A stretch of 64,000 bases of DNA from Deinococcus aerophilus (GCF_014647075.1 NZ_BMOM01000003.1:124001-188000), one strand, 5' to 3'; positions 1 to 13,203 are shown, numbered from the stretch's first letter. The notes: generated by a model from the sequence alone, not told the origin. Made by a program: numbers and translations.

Positions 1-117
1 ATCGCCAAGGACGCCGCCGCCGGAGCGGTGCTGCTCGCGGCCATCGGCGCGCTGGTGGTCGGGGCGGCCGTGCTGGGGCCGCCGCTGTGGCGGTGGTGGC
101 GTTTGGGAGCCGGGTAA
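1..117 (+). CDS. dgkA: C-terminal end of DgkA-type (diacylglycerol/undecaprenol) kinase, 5' truncated by window
   Basis: Only the last 38 codons are in the window, read in frame 1 to a TAA at 115-117. The residues IAKDAAAGAVLLAAIGALVV match the third transmembrane segment of the DgkA family, where a conserved AKDxAAGAV motif sits at the membrane edge, and the protein then ends with a short Trp/Arg-rich tail. Family members are small three-helix membrane kinases that phosphorylate diacylglycerol or undecaprenol at the inner membrane. In Gram-positive-like and Deinococcus lineages the lipid recycled is usually undecaprenol for wall synthesis; that substrate is an inference here. The start and the rest of the gene lie outside the window. 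Confidence 0.75.
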   Translation: MAKDAAAGAVLLAAIGALVVGAAVLGPPLWRWWRLGAG

Positions 118-187
118 CGCCCCGCACGGCCTGAACACTGGAGCCTGAGTTTCACCCGGACGGCGTTCCGTCTGGAATGATGCCCGC

Positions 188-739
188 ATGACTGCCCCGA
201 CCTCCCCGTCCGGCGTGACCCTGCGCGGACGACGTCCGCGTGACCTGCCGGTGCTGCGGCGCTGGCTGGCCGATCCGGAGGCCGAGTGGCGCCGGTGGGA
301 CGCGCCGTACTTTCATGCCGCGACGACCACCGCGTCCCTCAGCGCCTACGTGGACCGGCTTGACCGCACGCCCCCCCGGCCCGACGAGCGGGTCATCGAC
401 CTGAACGGCGAGTGCGTGGGGATGGTCAACCGCAGCGAGGAGGATCCGGCGGGCGGCGGGTGGTGGGACCTGGGCATCCTGATCTACGATCCCCGTCACT
501 GGAACCTCGGCCTCGGCACGCGGGCGCTGGAACTGTGGGTGGAGGCCACCCTGAACGAGACCGACGCCCACGTCCTGACCTTTACCACCTGGGGCGGCAA
601 TGAGCGCATGATCCGCGCCGCGCAGCGGATCGGCTTTCATGAGGCCGGGCGCGTCCGCGAGGCCCGGCTGGTGGCCGGAGAGCGCCACGACAGCGTGCGG
701 CTGGACCTGCTGCGCCGCGAATGGACGGCGCCGCAGTAA
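188..739 (+). CDS. GNAT-family N-acetyltransferase
   Basis: A 183-residue protein with the layout of RimJ/RimL-type GNAT acetyltransferases. An N-terminal segment (LRGRRPRDLPVLRRWLADPE) resembles the alpha1-alpha2 region. A central strand (DLGILIYDPRHWNLGLGTRA, about residues 94-113) corresponds to motif A, where the acetyl-CoA pyrophosphate loop normally reads Q/RxxGxG/A; here it is NLGLGT. A C-terminal part (NERMIRAAQRIGFHEAGRVR) matches the GNAT motif B region in which an N/S-x-R-a-i-r-a-a-e-k-a-G-F helix packs beside CoA. The acceptor (a protein N-terminus, antibiotic or small amine) cannot be told. The next gene begins 13 bases downstream, so the two are probably co-transcribed. Confidence 0.85.
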   Translation: MTAPTSPSGVTLRGRRPRDLPVLRRWLADPEAEWRRWDAPYFHAATTTASLSAYVDRLDRTPPRPDERVIDLNGECVGMVNRSEEDPAGGGWWDLGILIYDPRHWNLGLGTRALELWVEATLNETDAHVLTFTTWGGNERMIRAAQRIGFHEAGRVREARLVAGERHDSVRLDLLRREWTAPQ

Positions 740-752
740 TGCGCAGACGGGC

Positions 753-1376
<624 letters not shown>

Positions 1377-1408
1377 GCGCGACGCGGCACAGCCCCGCTC
1401 CTTGACCC

Positions 1409-2128
1409 TCAGTCCTCCACGGTGACCACGCCGTCGCGCACGCGCAGGTGGTGGTCGGCGCGGGCGGCGACCTCGCGGTCGTGGGTGATCAGCACGACGC
1501 GGCGGCCCGCCCCGGCCGCCCCCGACAGCAGGGCCAGGACCTTCTCGCCGGTGCGGGTGTCGAGGTTGCCGGTGGGTTCGTCGGCGAGCAGGATGCCCGG
1601 ATCGCGGGCCAGGGCGCGGGCGATGGCGACCCGCTGCGCCTCGCCGCCCGAGAGCTGGGAGGGCAGGTGCCCGGCGCGGCCCGAGAGCCCGACGAGCGAC
1701 AGCAGTTCGCGGGCCCGCTCGCGCCGTTCGCGCGGCGGCAGGCCCGCAAGCGTGAGCGGAAATTCCACGTTCTCCTGGGCGCTGAGAATGCTCACCAGAT
1801 TGTGGTTCTGGAACACGAAGCCGTAGTGCGCCAGCCGGAAATCGGCGCGGGCGGACTCGGACAGGGTGGTCAGGTTCACGTCGCCCACCGAGACATGACC
1901 GCTGCTCGGCGTGTCGAAACCGGCGAGCAGGTTCAGCAGGGTGCTCTTGCCGCTGCCCGAGGGCCCCACCACCGCCGTCATGCCCGGCGGAAAGGTGTGC
2001 GTGAAGGGGGCCAGCGCCTGCACCTGCCCGTCGCCACTGGGATACACCCGCGAGAGCCGCTCGACGTGCAGCGGCGGCGTGTTCGCAGTGGCGGCGGCCG
2101 GCACCTGCCGGGATACGGAAACCGTCAT
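1409..2128 (-). CDS. ABC transporter ATP-binding protein, MacB/LolD type
   Basis: A 239-residue ATPase with a Walker A motif (GPSGSGKST), a Q-loop region (VFQNHNLV), the ABC signature [15 protein letters not shown], a Walker B motif ([12 protein letters not shown]) and a switch histidine in [11 protein letters not shown]. The [12 protein letters not shown] wording after Walker B is typical of the LolD/MacB/FtsE branch, which works with FtsX-like permeases to drive mechanical work or export across the envelope rather than solute import. The start ATG overlaps the stop of the upstream permease gene by one base (TGATG at 2126-2130), so the pair is translationally coupled. No third membrane-fusion subunit lies nearby. 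The substrate is unknown. Confidence 0.93.
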   Translation of the reverse strand: MTVSVSRQVPAAATANTPPLHVERLSRVYPSGDGQVQALAPFTHTFPPGMTAVVGPSGSGKSTLLNLLAGFDTPSSGHVSVGDVNLTTLSESARADFRLAHYGFVFQNHNLVSILSAQENVEFPLTLAGLPPRERRERARELLSLVGLSGRAGHLPSQLSGGEAQRVAIARALARDPGILLADEPTGNLDTRTGEKVLALLSGAAGAGRRVVLITHDREVAARADHHLRVRDGVVTVED

Positions 2129-3288
2129 CAGATCCTCCCCAGGGCTTCGGTGATGTTCAGTCGGCTGGCGCTGCGGGCCGGCAGCAGGCCCGAGAGCAGT
2201 CCAAGCAGCAGGCTGATGCCCAGCGCGAGCACGATCAGGCGCGGCGTGAGGGCGGCGGCGTCAATGCCGGCTAGGTTCTGGGTGTACAGGTTCACAGCCC
2301 AGATGCCGCCCAGTCCCAGCAGCACCCCGCCCACGCCGCCCGCCAGCGCCAGCAGCAGCGATTCGGTCAGCACCAGCGCCCGCACGAACGAGGGGCGCGC
2401 TCCGATGGCCCGCAGCGTGCCGAACTCGCGGGTGCGCTCAAAGACCCCCATCATCACCGTGTTCGCCACCGCCAGCCCACCCACGATCAGCGCGATCAGC
2501 GAGATACCGAAACGCACGGCGTCGCTGATGCGCAGCGCCCGCTCCACAAAGCTCAGAAAATCCGACTGGGTGGAAGCCTCCAGGTTCAGCCGCTCGGAGA
2601 GGGTGCTGGCCGTCGTGCGGGCCTGCCGGGGATCGGCGAGCTTGAGTGCCACGAGCGACAGGCGGTTCTCGGCGCCCTCGGCGCGCTGCAGCGTGGTCAG
2701 CGGCAGGAAGATGAAGTTGTCCACCAACCCGGATTCGGGAGCGAGCACGCCCACCACGGTGGCCCGGTTGCGGCGGTTGAGGTTCAGGGTGCTGCCCGCC
2801 TTGAGGTTGAGGTTCTGCGCGGCCTTGGCCCCCACCACAGCCACGCCCTGCCCCTCATCGGCGGGGGTAAAGACCCGCCCCTGGGCCACCGACGAGTTGG
2901 GAAACACCGCGGCGATGCCCTGCGCCGCGGGCAGGCCGTACAGAACCACGCTCTGGGTCACGTCCAGGCTGCCGCGCACGGTCATGACCACCGGAGTGAT
3001 GGTATTGATGCCCAGTTCCGGGGCCAGCTTCTGAATGTCCTGCACGGCACTCTGCGGCAGGTTGGGCTGTGGCGCCAGCCCCTGCGTAAAGCCGCTGAGG
3101 CTGACCTGAATATCCGGCCCGATGCCGCCCAGCTCATTCACGAACACCTTGCGGATGCCCTCGCCCAGCGACAGGAAAATCACCATGCTCGCCACCGCCA
3201 CCGTGATGCCCAGCGCCGTCAGGCCGGTGCGCACCCGCCGCCGCGTCAGCCCGCGCCAGGCCAGGCTCCATAAATCCGTCCACTTCAT
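2128..3288 (-). CDS. FtsX-like ABC transporter permease (MacB-type)
   Basis: A 386-residue membrane protein with the MacB/FtsX topology: one N-terminal transmembrane helix (around [20 protein letters not shown]), a large extracytoplasmic domain of roughly 220 residues, then three C-terminal helices. The FtsX-type core motif appears before the second helix ([18 protein letters not shown]). The frame is open further upstream, but I place the start at the ATG at 3288. A TAGCTT hexamer ends exactly 7 bases before it, fitting a leaderless start, and the protein then begins [14 protein letters not shown], as MacB-type permeases do. It partners the ATPase just downstream. Likely roles are lipoprotein trafficking or export of a peptide or drug; this cannot be narrowed. 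Confidence 0.9.
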   Translation of the reverse strand: MKWTDLWSLAWRGLTRRRVRTGLTALGITVAVASMVIFLSLGEGIRKVFVNELGGIGPDIQVSLSGFTQGLAPQPNLPQSAVQDIQKLAPELGINTITPVVMTVRGSLDVTQSVVLYGLPAAQGIAAVFPNSSVAQGRVFTPADEGQGVAVVGAKAAQNLNLKAGSTLNLNRRNRATVVGVLAPESGLVDNFIFLPLTTLQRAEGAENRLSLVALKLADPRQARTTASTLSERLNLEASTQSDFLSFVERALRISDAVRFGISLIALIVGGLAVANTVMMGVFERTREFGTLRAIGARPSFVRALVLTESLLLALAGGVGGVLLGLGGIWAVNLYTQNLAGIDAAALTPRLIVLALGISLLLGLLSGLLPARSASRLNITEALGRI

Positions 3289-3295
3289 GGCCCCC

Positions 3296-3301
3296 AAGCT
3301 A
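3296..3301 (-). promoter_or_regulatory. Leaderless-type -10 (TAGCTT) of FtsX-like permease
   Basis: Read on the minus strand, TAGCTT is followed by 7 bases and then the ATG at 3288. This is the TANNNT-N6/7-start layout that recurs across this window. Confidence 0.65.
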
Positions 3302-3419
3302 CGCCCCAAACGCCGGGGCCGGGCGGCGGGGATGTTACAGATGGAGGTGGCGTGCGGGGGCGTGGCGTCCGGATGGACCGACCGGGCGGCCCTCCCCACC
3401 CCTTCTCATACCCGCCCGC

Positions 3420-3425
3420 TACCCT
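3420..3425 (+). promoter_or_regulatory. Leaderless-type -10 (TACCCT) of DUF4127 gene
   Basis: TACCCT, 7 bases, then ATG at 3433. There is no Shine-Dalgarno sequence. It is divergent from the leaderless promoter at 3296-3301. Confidence 0.65.
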
Positions 3426-3432
3426 GACCGCC

Positions 3433-4716
3433 ATGCTGCCTGCCCGCCTCGCCCCGGTCCTGACCGTTCTTCTTGCCGCTCAGGCCGGGGCCCAGATCCT
3501 GCTGCCCCTGGACTCACGCCCGGCGACGCGGGTGTTGCCCGCGCTGATCGCCGGCCTCGGCGGGGGCACGCCGCACGTGCCGCCCACCGTACTGCTGGGT
3601 ACCGCCGCCCAGGAGGCCAACCCCGCGCTGCTCGCCGCGTGGCTCAGCGCCCAACCTGCAGACGGCCCGCTGATCGCCTCGCTGGACGCCCTGGCCTACG
3701 GGGGACTGGTGCAGTCGCGCACCAGCCCGCTGACGGCCGCCCAGGCGCTGGCCCGGCTGGAACCGCTGCGTGCGTGGCAGGCCCGGACCGGCTGGCCCGT
3801 CTACGCCTTCATCACGCTGCCGCGCGAGCCGGACGCCACCGACCGCCCGCGCAACCTGACGGTCGTACGGGCCATGCTGGGCTGGGCCCGGCAGGGCGTC
3901 TTCGCCGAGCTGCACATCGCCTGGGACGACGCCCTGAAGGGCAGCCCCGCCCCGGCCGAGGGCGCAGCGCTCGCCGCCGAGGCCGCCGCTGCCGGCCTGA
4001 AGAACGTGCGGGTTTACCCCGGCGCCGACGAGGTGCTGTCCATGCTCGCCGCCCGCGCGCTGGCTTCACAGCCCAAGACCGTGCGGCTGGAATACAGTGA
4101 CCCGGCGGCAGCCCAGGCGGTCATCCGGTACGAGGGCATCCCCCTCACCGCGAGCGCAGCCAACCACGCGGCGGCCAGCGGGTACGGAGTGGTGGATGCT
4201 GGACCGGCCGACCTGACGCTGTACGTGTTCAACGGCGGCGACTCGCGGCAGGCGGCGCTGCGGATCAGCGCGCTGCTGCGCCGCGGACCGGTGGCGGTGG
4301 CCGACGTGGAGAAGGTGAACCTGGGCAACCCGCGGCTGTGGAGCGATCTGACCACCCTGCGCCAGCACGCCAATCTGCTCTCCCTGGCCGCCTGGGGCAC
4401 TCCTGGCAACAACCTGGGCACCGCCCTGGCCCACGCCAAGCTGGCCCTGTCCGGGGCCGATCCCGTGCGCCAGGACGCCCTGCTTGCCCGCGAGTATGCC
4501 AACGACATCATCTACAGCTCGGAGGTGCGGGCCCTGCTGCGCAAACATGTGCCGGAAAAGGACCTCGATACTCCGCAGGGTCAGGCCCAGTTGCTGCAAC
4601 TCGCGCAGAACTACTTTCCGCTGCGGATCGGCAACGAATACACGCTGCAGGACGCCACGCTGCCGTGGGGCCGTTCGTTCGAGTGGGATTTTGAACTAAA
4701 GACCCGCGGGCCGTAA
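3433..4716 (+). CDS. Exported DUF4127 family protein
   Basis: A 427-residue protein that starts at the ATG at 3433 with a Sec-type signal peptide ([20 protein letters not shown], cleavage near AGA-Q). The mature N-terminus, [20 protein letters not shown], is the hallmark of DUF4127 (ILLLPLDxRPxxxxxP), a family of periplasmic or surface proteins in Gram-positive bacteria and Deinococcus with no established reaction. Conserved-looking stretches further on include [14 protein letters not shown] (about residue 85), the [12 protein letters not shown] region and the [17 protein letters not shown] block near residue 320. These Asp/Asn/His-rich loops suggest a metal- or sugar-binding alpha/beta fold, but that is inference. 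It stands alone, facing a convergent ABC operon. Confidence 0.88.
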   Translation: MLPARLAPVLTVLLAAQAGAQILLPLDSRPATRVLPALIAGLGGGTPHVPPTVLLGTAAQEANPALLAAWLSAQPADGPLIASLDALAYGGLVQSRTSPLTAAQALARLEPLRAWQARTGWPVYAFITLPREPDATDRPRNLTVVRAMLGWARQGVFAELHIAWDDALKGSPAPAEGAALAAEAAAAGLKNVRVYPGADEVLSMLAARALASQPKTVRLEYSDPAAAQAVIRYEGIPLTASAANHAAASGYGVVDAGPADLTLYVFNGGDSRQAALRISALLRRGPVAVADVEKVNLGNPRLWSDLTTLRQHANLLSLAAWGTPGNNLGTALAHAKLALSGADPVRQDALLAREYANDIIYSSEVRALLRKHVPEKDLDTPQGQAQLLQLAQNYFPLRIGNEYTLQDATLPWGRSFEWDFELKTRGP

Positions 4717-4760
4717 CCGCCCCCTCCAGCCACCCGCTCCGGCCCACCGGCGCAGACGGA

Positions 4761-4796
4761 AACAAGCAAAGCCCCCCGCCCGCGCAGGCGAGGGGC
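4761..4796 (-). terminator. Rho-independent terminator of the natAB-like operon
   Basis: A 10-base stem (4771-4780 with 4787-4796, one mismatch) and a 6-base loop. On the minus strand it is followed by TTTGCTTGTT, and it sits 47 bases past the stop of the ABC permease gene. Confidence 0.8.
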
Positions 4797-4842
4797 AGCT
4801 TCATTCAGGAGAGGTGGCGTTCGGGCGGCCGCCGCCCGGCAC

Positions 4843-6120
4843 TCAGTTTCTGAAGATCACCTCCTCGCGTCCGAAAGAGCGTAGGGCGAGCAGCGACAGC
4901 AGAACGGCCACGATCAGGTTGGAAAGGATGGCGGTCAGGATGTGCGCGGTGCCGGCGCTGCCCTTGACGATTTCCAGAATGGAGAGCATCGCGCCGAACA
5001 GCGGCACGGCATAGATGCCGCCCCCCAGCGTCAGGAAATCGGCGAACTGCAGCATCACGGCCGGCAGCACGATCACGATGCTCAGGGGCGCGATGTAGGT
5101 CTGCGCCTCCTTGAAACTGCGCGCGTAGATGCCGATGGCGATCAGCACGGCGCTGATGATCAGGGCGGCGCTGGCGGCCAGCCCCAGCAGGGCGAACGTG
5201 CCGCCCACGCTCAGGCTGAGCTGCCCGCCCATCACTCCGGTCAACTCTGCCGCCGCGCCGCTCTGGTTCTTGATCAGACCGGCGGCCAGCAGCCCGCTGA
5301 CAAGAAAGCCCAGCACGCTGAAGGCGGCGCTGGTCAGGGCGGTGACGGTGGTCGCGAGCAGCTTGCCGGCCACGACCTCGGAGCGGCGCACCGGGGAGAC
5401 GAGCAGACTTTCCAGGGTGCCGCGCTCCTTTTCCCCGGCGGTGGCGTCCACGGCGGTCGCCATGCCCCCCGACAGAATGAATTGCAGCATCAGGAGGGGA
5501 ATCAGGAAGGCCAGCTGTCCGCTGCGCTGCTCCTGCGGGGGGCTGGCGTCAATGGGCTGCACCCGCACCGGCCGCAGGGTGTCCTCACCCAGCCCCAGCC
5601 CCTGCAGGCGGCTGAGGGTCAGGCTGCGGTTGTAGCCCTCTACCACGTCCTGCACCTTGCTGAAGGCCCCGGTCTGGGTCCGCAGGCTGCTGAGCTTGGC
5701 ATACACCTGCAGCGTGCCTGCCTCGCCCCCCGCACGGGTGGGCAGCGGTCCCGCCGCCTGCACCGCCGCCTCCACGTCGCCCGACTGCACCGCCTGACGG
5801 GGGTCTTGCACCGCAACCAGCGTGACGCCCGCACGCACGGTCTGCCCGCCCACCTTCTCATCGCGCTCCAGCGCCGTGCGCAGGGCCACCGGGATCTGGC
5901 CCACCACCCCCACCTTCTGGCGCTCCTGCTGCTGGCCGCCGATAAAGCTGCCCAGCAGCAGCGGCAGCCCCAGCGCCAGCGCCGGAATCAGGATCAGCGG
6001 CATCAGGATGGTGGCCCCCAGCGTGCGGCGGTCGCGCAGGGTGGACAGCAGATCCCGCCCCGCGATGCGCCGGACCATGTTCCAGCGCAGGCCCGCGCCC
6101 GTGCGCCGTTCAGACCGCAC
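4843..6120 (-). CDS. ABC-2 type export permease, NatB-like
   Basis: A 425-residue membrane protein of the NatB/COG1668 class. There is one N-terminal helix ([20 protein letters not shown]), an extracytoplasmic domain of about 160 residues, then five or more C-terminal helices. The coupling-helix motif [24 protein letters not shown] is the strongly conserved ABC-2 signature that contacts the ATPase. I use the GTG start at 6120 because GGAGG lies 6 bases upstream within the preceding gene; this gives an 11-base overlap with the ATPase. An ATG at 6078 is the alternative. NatAB extrudes sodium in Bacillus, but homologues also export drugs or peptides, so the cargo is undecided. Confidence 0.88.
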   Translation of the reverse strand: MRSERRTGAGLRWNMVRRIAGRDLLSTLRDRRTLGATILMPLILIPALALGLPLLLGSFIGGQQQERQKVGVVGQIPVALRTALERDEKVGGQTVRAGVTLVAVQDPRQAVQSGDVEAAVQAAGPLPTRAGGEAGTLQVYAKLSSLRTQTGAFSKVQDVVEGYNRSLTLSRLQGLGLGEDTLRPVRVQPIDASPPQEQRSGQLAFLIPLLMLQFILSGGMATAVDATAGEKERGTLESLLVSPVRRSEVVAGKLLATTVTALTSAAFSVLGFLVSGLLAAGLIKNQSGAAAELTGVMGGQLSLSVGGTFALLGLAASAALIISAVLIAIGIYARSFKEAQTYIAPLSIVIVLPAVMLQFADFLTLGGGIYAVPLFGAMLSILEIVKGSAGTAHILTAILSNLIVAVLLSLLALRSFGREEVIFRN

Positions 6121-6916
6121 GGCCGTCCTCCAGGCCCGTGCCGCGCACCAACGAAAAGAAGGCCCGTTCCAGAGTGTCCTGCCCGGTGTGTTCCAGAATC
6201 TCGGGAATGCGCCCCACCGTCAGCAGGCGGCCCTCATGCAGAATGGCCACGCGGTCACAGACTTCCTCGGCCTCGCTCATGACGTGGGTGGAGTACAGCG
6301 TCAACCGGCCCGGCGCACGGGTGGCATGCACGAAATCCAGCAGCGTGCGGCGGGCAAAGATGTCCAGACCGCTGGCCGCCTCGTCCAGAATCAGCACCGC
6401 CGGGTCATGAATCACCGCGCGGGCGATGACCACCTTCTGTTTCATGCCGGTGCTGTACTCGCCGGCACGCACATCCAACGTGCGGCCCAGGTCCAGCCGC
6501 TGGTCGAGTTCGTGAATGCGCGCCTCAGTGGCCGCGCGGTCCATGCCGTACAGCCCCGCAAAGGACCGCAGCACCTCGCGGCCTGTCAGGCGGGCGGGCA
6601 GGCCCATACCGCCGTTGACCACGCCGACGCGGCGGCGCACCTGCTCAGGATCACGCACAACATCAAAGCCCGCCACCTGCGCCGCGCCGGACGTGGGCCG
6701 CAGCAGGGTCGCCAGAATGCGCAGCAGCGTGGTCTTGCCCGCGCCGTTGGGGCCGAGCAGCCCGAAGACCTCGCCCTCGGGCGCGCTAAGGCGGATGTCG
6801 TGCAGCGCCGTGAACTTGCCGTAGGTCTTGGTGACATTCTGGATGTCGAGCATGACCGACCCGGCGTGGGAGGACGGTGCAGAGGCAGGGACAAAAGTGG
6901 ATTGCAATTGTGTCAT
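6110..6916 (-). CDS. ABC transporter ATP-binding protein, NatA-like
   Basis: A 268-residue ATPase with Walker [10 protein letters not shown], a signature region that departs from the usual LSGGQ ([20 protein letters not shown]) and Walker [13 protein letters not shown]. YSxGMKQK is typical of the NatA/DRA drug- and sodium-export branch. The ATG at 6916 is chosen because GGAG lies 4 bases upstream (6921-6924); an internal ATG at 6853 ([12 protein letters not shown]) would match the shorter family start, so the first 21 residues may be an extension. It is co-transcribed with the permease that overlaps its 3' end and is the first gene of the operon. Confidence 0.9.
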   Translation of the reverse strand: MTQLQSTFVPASAPSSHAGSVMLDIQNVTKTYGKFTALHDIRLSAPEGEVFGLLGPNGAGKTTLLRILATLLRPTSGAAQVAGFDVVRDPEQVRRRVGVVNGGMGLPARLTGREVLRSFAGLYGMDRAATEARIHELDQRLDLGRTLDVRAGEYSTGMKQKVVIARAVIHDPAVLILDEAASGLDIFARRTLLDFVHATRAPGRLTLYSTHVMSEAEEVCDRVAILHEGRLLTVGRIPEILEHTGQDTLERAFFSLVRGTGLEDGRAV

Positions 6917-7073
6917 AGGTCTCCTAAATCACAGTACGCCAGCAGTGGAACGGGAGTTCCACCTCCGTCTCTGGCCACAGCCAGGCCGATCACCGCCATG
7001 TCCGGACAAACCCTGAACACACCTCTGTCTATTGCTCATCAAAAATGAGAAAAAGTATGTGACAATAGGAAAG

Positions 7074-7102
7074 TTGCGCTACCAGGCGCACTTCTCTACG
7101 GT
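7074..7102 (+). promoter_or_regulatory. Sigma-70-like promoter of the winged-helix regulator
   Basis: TTGCGC (7074-7079), a 17-base spacer and TACGGT (7097-7102). This would give a leader of about 105 bases before the ATG at 7215, which has its own ribosome binding site. The rest of the 298-base intergenic stretch (6917-7214) shows only AT-richer sequence with a weak CTCAT/ATGAG inverted repeat near 7035-7049. Confidence 0.5.
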
Positions 7103-7214
7103 TCTTATACCCGGTCAGCCTTTTTCTGACCCCCGAATCACTCAACTCAGGAGTTGCAGACAGGCGCTGAGAGCCTCGGTCCACTGCCCCGCAATTCCCA
7201 ACGGAGGATGGTGC

Positions 7215-7718
7215 ATGTTTAACCCCCCCACCCTGGAAGATCTGCAAGAAACCCGCCGCGCCAACGAGAAACTCGTGCTGGGAGCGCTCGACAGCAAGCC
7301 CGAATGGGTCGAGACCGAACTGGCCAAGACCACCGGTCTGGCGCTGTCGCACCTGCGCGCGGCGCTGGCCAGCCTGCTCGACCAGGGCCGGGTGCGCCGC
7401 CTGCCGGGAACCGGCACCCGCGCCGTGTACGGTCTGGCCGACCCCGGTCTGGCCGACGTGCCCGCCACTCCCCTGACGACCGACGCCGAGAAGGTGCGTG
7501 ACTACCTCGAAGGCCGCGCCGACAGCGCCCTGTACATGAGCGAGCAGCTGCGCATGACCCGCGAGGACGTCATGAGCGCCCTGAGCCTGCTGAACGCGCA
7601 CGGTATGGTCACCTGCACCTTCGTGGGCAGCCTGGTGATCTTCCGCATGAAGGAGTCGCAGGCGCTGGGCCAGGAGCAGGCGGCCCCCACCACCGGGAAA
7701 AAGAAACAGGTCGCCTGA
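7215..7718 (+). CDS. Winged-helix transcriptional regulator (Deinococcus type)
   Basis: A 167-residue protein starting at the ATG at 7215, with GGAGG 7 bases upstream. Two helix-turn-helix-like halves are visible. Residues about 15-80 (NEKLVLGALDSKPEWVETEL, then LALSHLRAALASLLDQGRVRRL) read as a classical winged helix with a recognition helix and a wing (GTGTRAVYGL). Residues about 90-150 (DYLEGRADSALYMSEQLRMT, then EDVMSALSLLNAHGMVTC) read as a second one. There is no ligand or metal motif. The C-terminus is a basic KKKQVA tail. It stands alone behind a sigma-70-like promoter and ends in a strong terminator. The targets are unknown; a local or global regulator role is inferred. Confidence 0.8.
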   Translation: MFNPPTLEDLQETRRANEKLVLGALDSKPEWVETELAKTTGLALSHLRAALASLLDQGRVRRLPGTGTRAVYGLADPGLADVPATPLTTDAEKVRDYLEGRADSALYMSEQLRMTREDVMSALSLLNAHGMVTCTFVGSLVIFRMKESQALGQEQAAPTTGKKKQVA

Positions 7719-7735
7719 GTCACGGCGGAACTTGC

Positions 7736-7771
7736 GGGCTGCCCCTCCACTGTGGGGGGCAGCCCCTTTTT
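7736..7771 (+). terminator. Rho-independent terminator
   Basis: A perfect 10-base stem (7736-7745 with 7756-7765) is followed by CTTTTT. It lies 18 bases after the regulator stop codon. Confidence 0.92.
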
Positions 7772-7846
7772 GCAGGCCCCTTTCCTGGAGCCCGCCCGCA
7801 GCCCCGCTGCTGCATCCGGCAGACCGCCCGATCACAACCGGTTTGC

Positions 7847-7852
7847 TATGCT
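7847..7852 (+). promoter_or_regulatory. Leaderless-type -10 (TATGCT) of c-di-AMP receptor gene
   Basis: TATGCT, 7 bases, ATG at 7860. The only other in-frame ATG (7848) lies inside the hexamer, so this element fixes the start. Confidence 0.65.
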
Positions 7853-7859
7853 CCTGTTC

Positions 7860-8189
<330 letters not shown>

Positions 8190-8435
8190 AGACTCGGGCC
8201 GGCACAATGGCCACCGTCTTCCCAGCGTTCACTCTCAGCGCCGCCCGTTCCTTCCGGAACTGTGCGGCGTCCCTGTCTGAAGCGCCTGGGCCAGCGTAGG
8301 GGCGGCCTCCGACCTCCAGTGCTGGGCAGCGGACCTGCCCACTGCAGCCCTTTTCACCGCATTCCCTTCGCCGCCACGCCCGCACGGCCTGACCTGAGCC
8401 TTTCCTTAGGGTTTCCTGCACGCGCTCCAGACTGC
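8190..8435 (+). other. Non-coding stretch upstream of the mntH promoter
   Basis: I find no gene here. The only structure I notice is an inverted repeat GTTCC-N4-GGAAC at 8247-8260, with no flanking promoter elements that I can recognise. Together with the mntH promoter and leader, the gene-free stretch is 378 bases (8190-8567). Confidence 0.5.
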
Positions 8436-8464
8436 TTGCAATTGGTTTTAGGCGATCCTAAAGT
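8436..8464 (+). promoter_or_regulatory. mntH promoter
   Basis: TTGCAA (8436-8441), a 17-base spacer and TAAAGT (8459-8464). The predicted start site near 8471 gives a leader of roughly 97 bases before the ATG at 8568. Confidence 0.7.
8447..8462 (+). promoter_or_regulatory. DtxR/MntR-type operator palindrome in the mntH promoter
   Basis: TTTAGG-CGAT-CCTAAA is a perfect 6-base inverted repeat with a 4-base centre. It occupies the spacer and the first bases of the -10 element. The TTAGG/CCTAA half-sites are typical of DtxR/IdeR/MntR-family repressors, so Mn(II)-dependent repression of mntH by steric block of RNA polymerase is the natural reading. The repressor itself is not encoded in this window. 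Confidence 0.7.
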
Positions 8465-8567
8465 GGCTCATGTTTCTGCGCCGACGTGCCACGGCCGTTT
8501 CTCTGTCCCCCTTCCCGGCCCGCTCCGCACATCTGCGTCCCGCCGCCTTACCGCTGAGGGGCCGTTC

Positions 8568-9887
8568 ATGACCGGAGACGGCTGGAGGAAGGAGAACCTT
8601 CAGGAATCCCTGAGCGACGTTGAGCGCATTCCGGTGCCGTATCACAAACCGCCCTTCCGGCGCTTCCTGGCCTTCCTGGGACCGGGGGCCCTGGTGGCAG
8701 TGGGCTACATGGACCCCGGCAACTGGGCCACCTCCATCGCGGGGGGCAGCGCCTACGGCTACACGCTGCTGAGCATGGTGCTGATCTCCTCGCTGATGGC
8801 GATCTACCTGCAGGCACTCACCGCGCGGCTGGGCATCGCCACCGGGCGCGATCTGGCGCAGGCCTGCCGCGACCACTTCCGCAAACCCGCCGCCATCTTT
8901 CTGTGGCTCTCGGCGGAGATCGCCATCATCGCCACAGACCTGGCCGAGGTGATCGGCACGGCCATTGCGCTGAACCTGCTGTTCGGGCTGCCGCTGCTGA
9001 TCGGGGTGATCCTGACCGTCGTGGACGTGCTGCTGATCCTGATGCTGCAGCAACGCGGCTTCCGCTATATCGAGGCGCTGGTCATTACCCTGATCGCCAC
9101 CATTGCGGTGGCCTTTCTGTTCGAGCTGATCTTTTCCAAACCCGAGTGGGCCCCGCTGCTCGCCGGATTCGTGCCGTCACGCCAGATTCTCGACCCCGGC
9201 GTGCTGTACGTGGGCATCGGCATTCTGGGGGCCACCGTGATGCCTCACAACCTGTACCTGCACTCGGCCATCGTCAACACGCGCGGCTACAACCGCACCC
9301 CGGAAGGGCGGCGGGAAGCCATCAAGTTCTCCACCATCGACTCGACCCTCGCACTGGTCTTCGCCTTCTTCATCAACGCCTCCATTCTGATTCTGGCCGC
9401 CGCCGCTTTCCACGCGGTGGGCCGCACCGAGGTCGCCGAGATTCAGGACGCCTACAAGCTGCTCTCGCCGCTGCTGGGAGTGGGGGCAGCGAGCATCCTG
9501 TTCGCCGTGGCACTGCTCGCCTCGGGACAGAACAGCACCCTGACCGGCACCCTGACCGGTCAGATCGTCATGGAAGGTTTCGTGAACATTCGCCTGAAGC
9601 CCTGGGTGCGCCGACTGGTCACGCGCCTGCTGGCCATCATTCCCACCGTGATCGTGATCCTGATCTACGGCGAGCGCGGCACCGGGGAACTGCTGATCCT
9701 GTCGCAGGTCGTCCTGTCGCTGCAGCTGTCGTTTGCGGTCGTGCCCCTGATGATGTTCAGCAGCGACAAGACCAAGATGGGAGAGTTCGTGATCAACACG
9801 CCGATGAAGGTGCTGGGCTGGGGCATCACGGCCCTGATCATCGGCCTGAATGCCTTCCTGCTGATCCAGACTTTCTTCGGCGGATAG
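8568..9887 (+). CDS. mntH: Nramp-family Mn(II)/Fe(II) transporter
   Basis: A 439-residue membrane protein with about 11 predicted helices and both metal-coordinating signatures of the Nramp family: DPGN in helix 1 ([15 protein letters not shown]) and MPH in helix 6 ([19 protein letters not shown]). Nramp proteins import Mn2+ and Fe2+ with protons. In Deinococcus the Mn pool protects proteins from oxidation, and the D. radiodurans mntH lies next to polA, as here. The start at 8568 follows TGAGGGG by 6 bases; the frame is open further upstream, but no other start has a ribosome binding site. Expression is predicted to be repressed through the palindrome at 8447-8462. Confidence 0.95.
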   Translation: MTGDGWRKENLQESLSDVERIPVPYHKPPFRRFLAFLGPGALVAVGYMDPGNWATSIAGGSAYGYTLLSMVLISSLMAIYLQALTARLGIATGRDLAQACRDHFRKPAAIFLWLSAEIAIIATDLAEVIGTAIALNLLFGLPLLIGVILTVVDVLLILMLQQRGFRYIEALVITLIATIAVAFLFELIFSKPEWAPLLAGFVPSRQILDPGVLYVGIGILGATVMPHNLYLHSAIVNTRGYNRTPEGRREAIKFSTIDSTLALVFAFFINASILILAAAAFHAVGRTEVAEIQDAYKLLSPLLGVGAASILFAVALLASGQNSTLTGTLTGQIVMEGFVNIRLKPWVRRLVTRLLAIIPTVIVILIYGERGTGELLILSQVVLSLQLSFAVVPLMMFSSDKTKMGEFVINTPMKVLGWGITALIIGLNAFLLIQTFFGG

Positions 9888-9905
9888 GCGCTGCGGGAGG
9901 GCAGA

Positions 9906-9941
9906 AAGCGGGCGCCGTCAACGATCAGACGGTGCCCGCTT
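9906..9941 (-). terminator. Bidirectional hairpin between mntH and the polA-side operon
   Basis: A 14-base stem (9906-9919 with 9928-9941, one G-U pair) and an 8-base loop. It overlaps the last codons of the small membrane protein. On the minus strand it continues as CTTTCTGCC, so it probably ends that transcript; for mntH it lacks a U run. Confidence 0.6.
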
Positions 9942-10256
9942 GGCCTGCACCTGCCGCCAGGTCGTCACCGCGCCCAGCAGCAGCATGGCCCCCATGAACA
10001 CGTAGACCCACAGCGGTAGGTTGCGCCCGGCAACCAGCACATACAGGTAGGCTCCGACGAACAGCAGTCCTGTGGTGAGCGCTGGCAGCGTGGTGGAGCC
10101 GCCGCCCCGCCAGCGCCTCAGCCACCACGCCAGCGACAGCGCGAACAGCGGCATGCTGCCGAAATACAGTAGGCCGAACACCACCGGGTTGACGCCGTAG
10201 CGCCCGCTGAGCGTCACGGCGGTGGCAGAGACCCACTCGCTCAAAGTCTGAAACAT
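9918..10256 (-). CDS. Small three-helix membrane protein of unknown function
   Basis: A 112-residue protein with three hydrophobic stretches: [38 protein letters not shown] and PLWVYVFMGAMLLLGAVTTW. It ends in a short basic tail. The start is set at the ATG at 10256, with GAGGGG 6 bases upstream; a TTG at 10262 is in frame but overlaps the spacer. It lies 88 bases downstream of polA on the same strand and probably belongs to its transcript. I recognise no family signature. Its place between mntH and polA matches a small gene at the equivalent site in D. radiodurans (from memory). Confidence 0.7.
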   Translation of the reverse strand: MFQTLSEWVSATAVTLSGRYGVNPVVFGLLYFGSMPLFALSLAWWLRRWRGGGSTTLPALTTGLLFVGAYLYVLVAGRNLPLWVYVFMGAMLLLGAVTTWRQVQAKRAPSDR

Positions 10257-10344
10257 GGTCAACCCCTCATGCCCGGGGTACGCCCGGGCGGGCCAGAAGG
10301 TTCAGCGGACGCGGCCTGCCCACGTCCCTTCCCGTCGCCGACCG

Positions 10345-13104
<2,760 letters not shown>

Positions 13105-13111
13105 GACGCCG

Positions 13112-13117
13112 ATTCTA
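13112..13117 (-). promoter_or_regulatory. Leaderless-type -10 (TAGAAT) of polA
   Basis: On the minus strand: TAGAAT, 7 bases, ATG at 13104. No Shine-Dalgarno sequence is visible. Confidence 0.7.
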
Positions 13118-13203
13118 CTCTGGGCGTAATGGCGGGGCCGGGAGGAACAGATCGGTGAAGGCCCAGCCGGACAGGAACCCGGCGCAGGACCTGCGGTCAC
13201 ATG

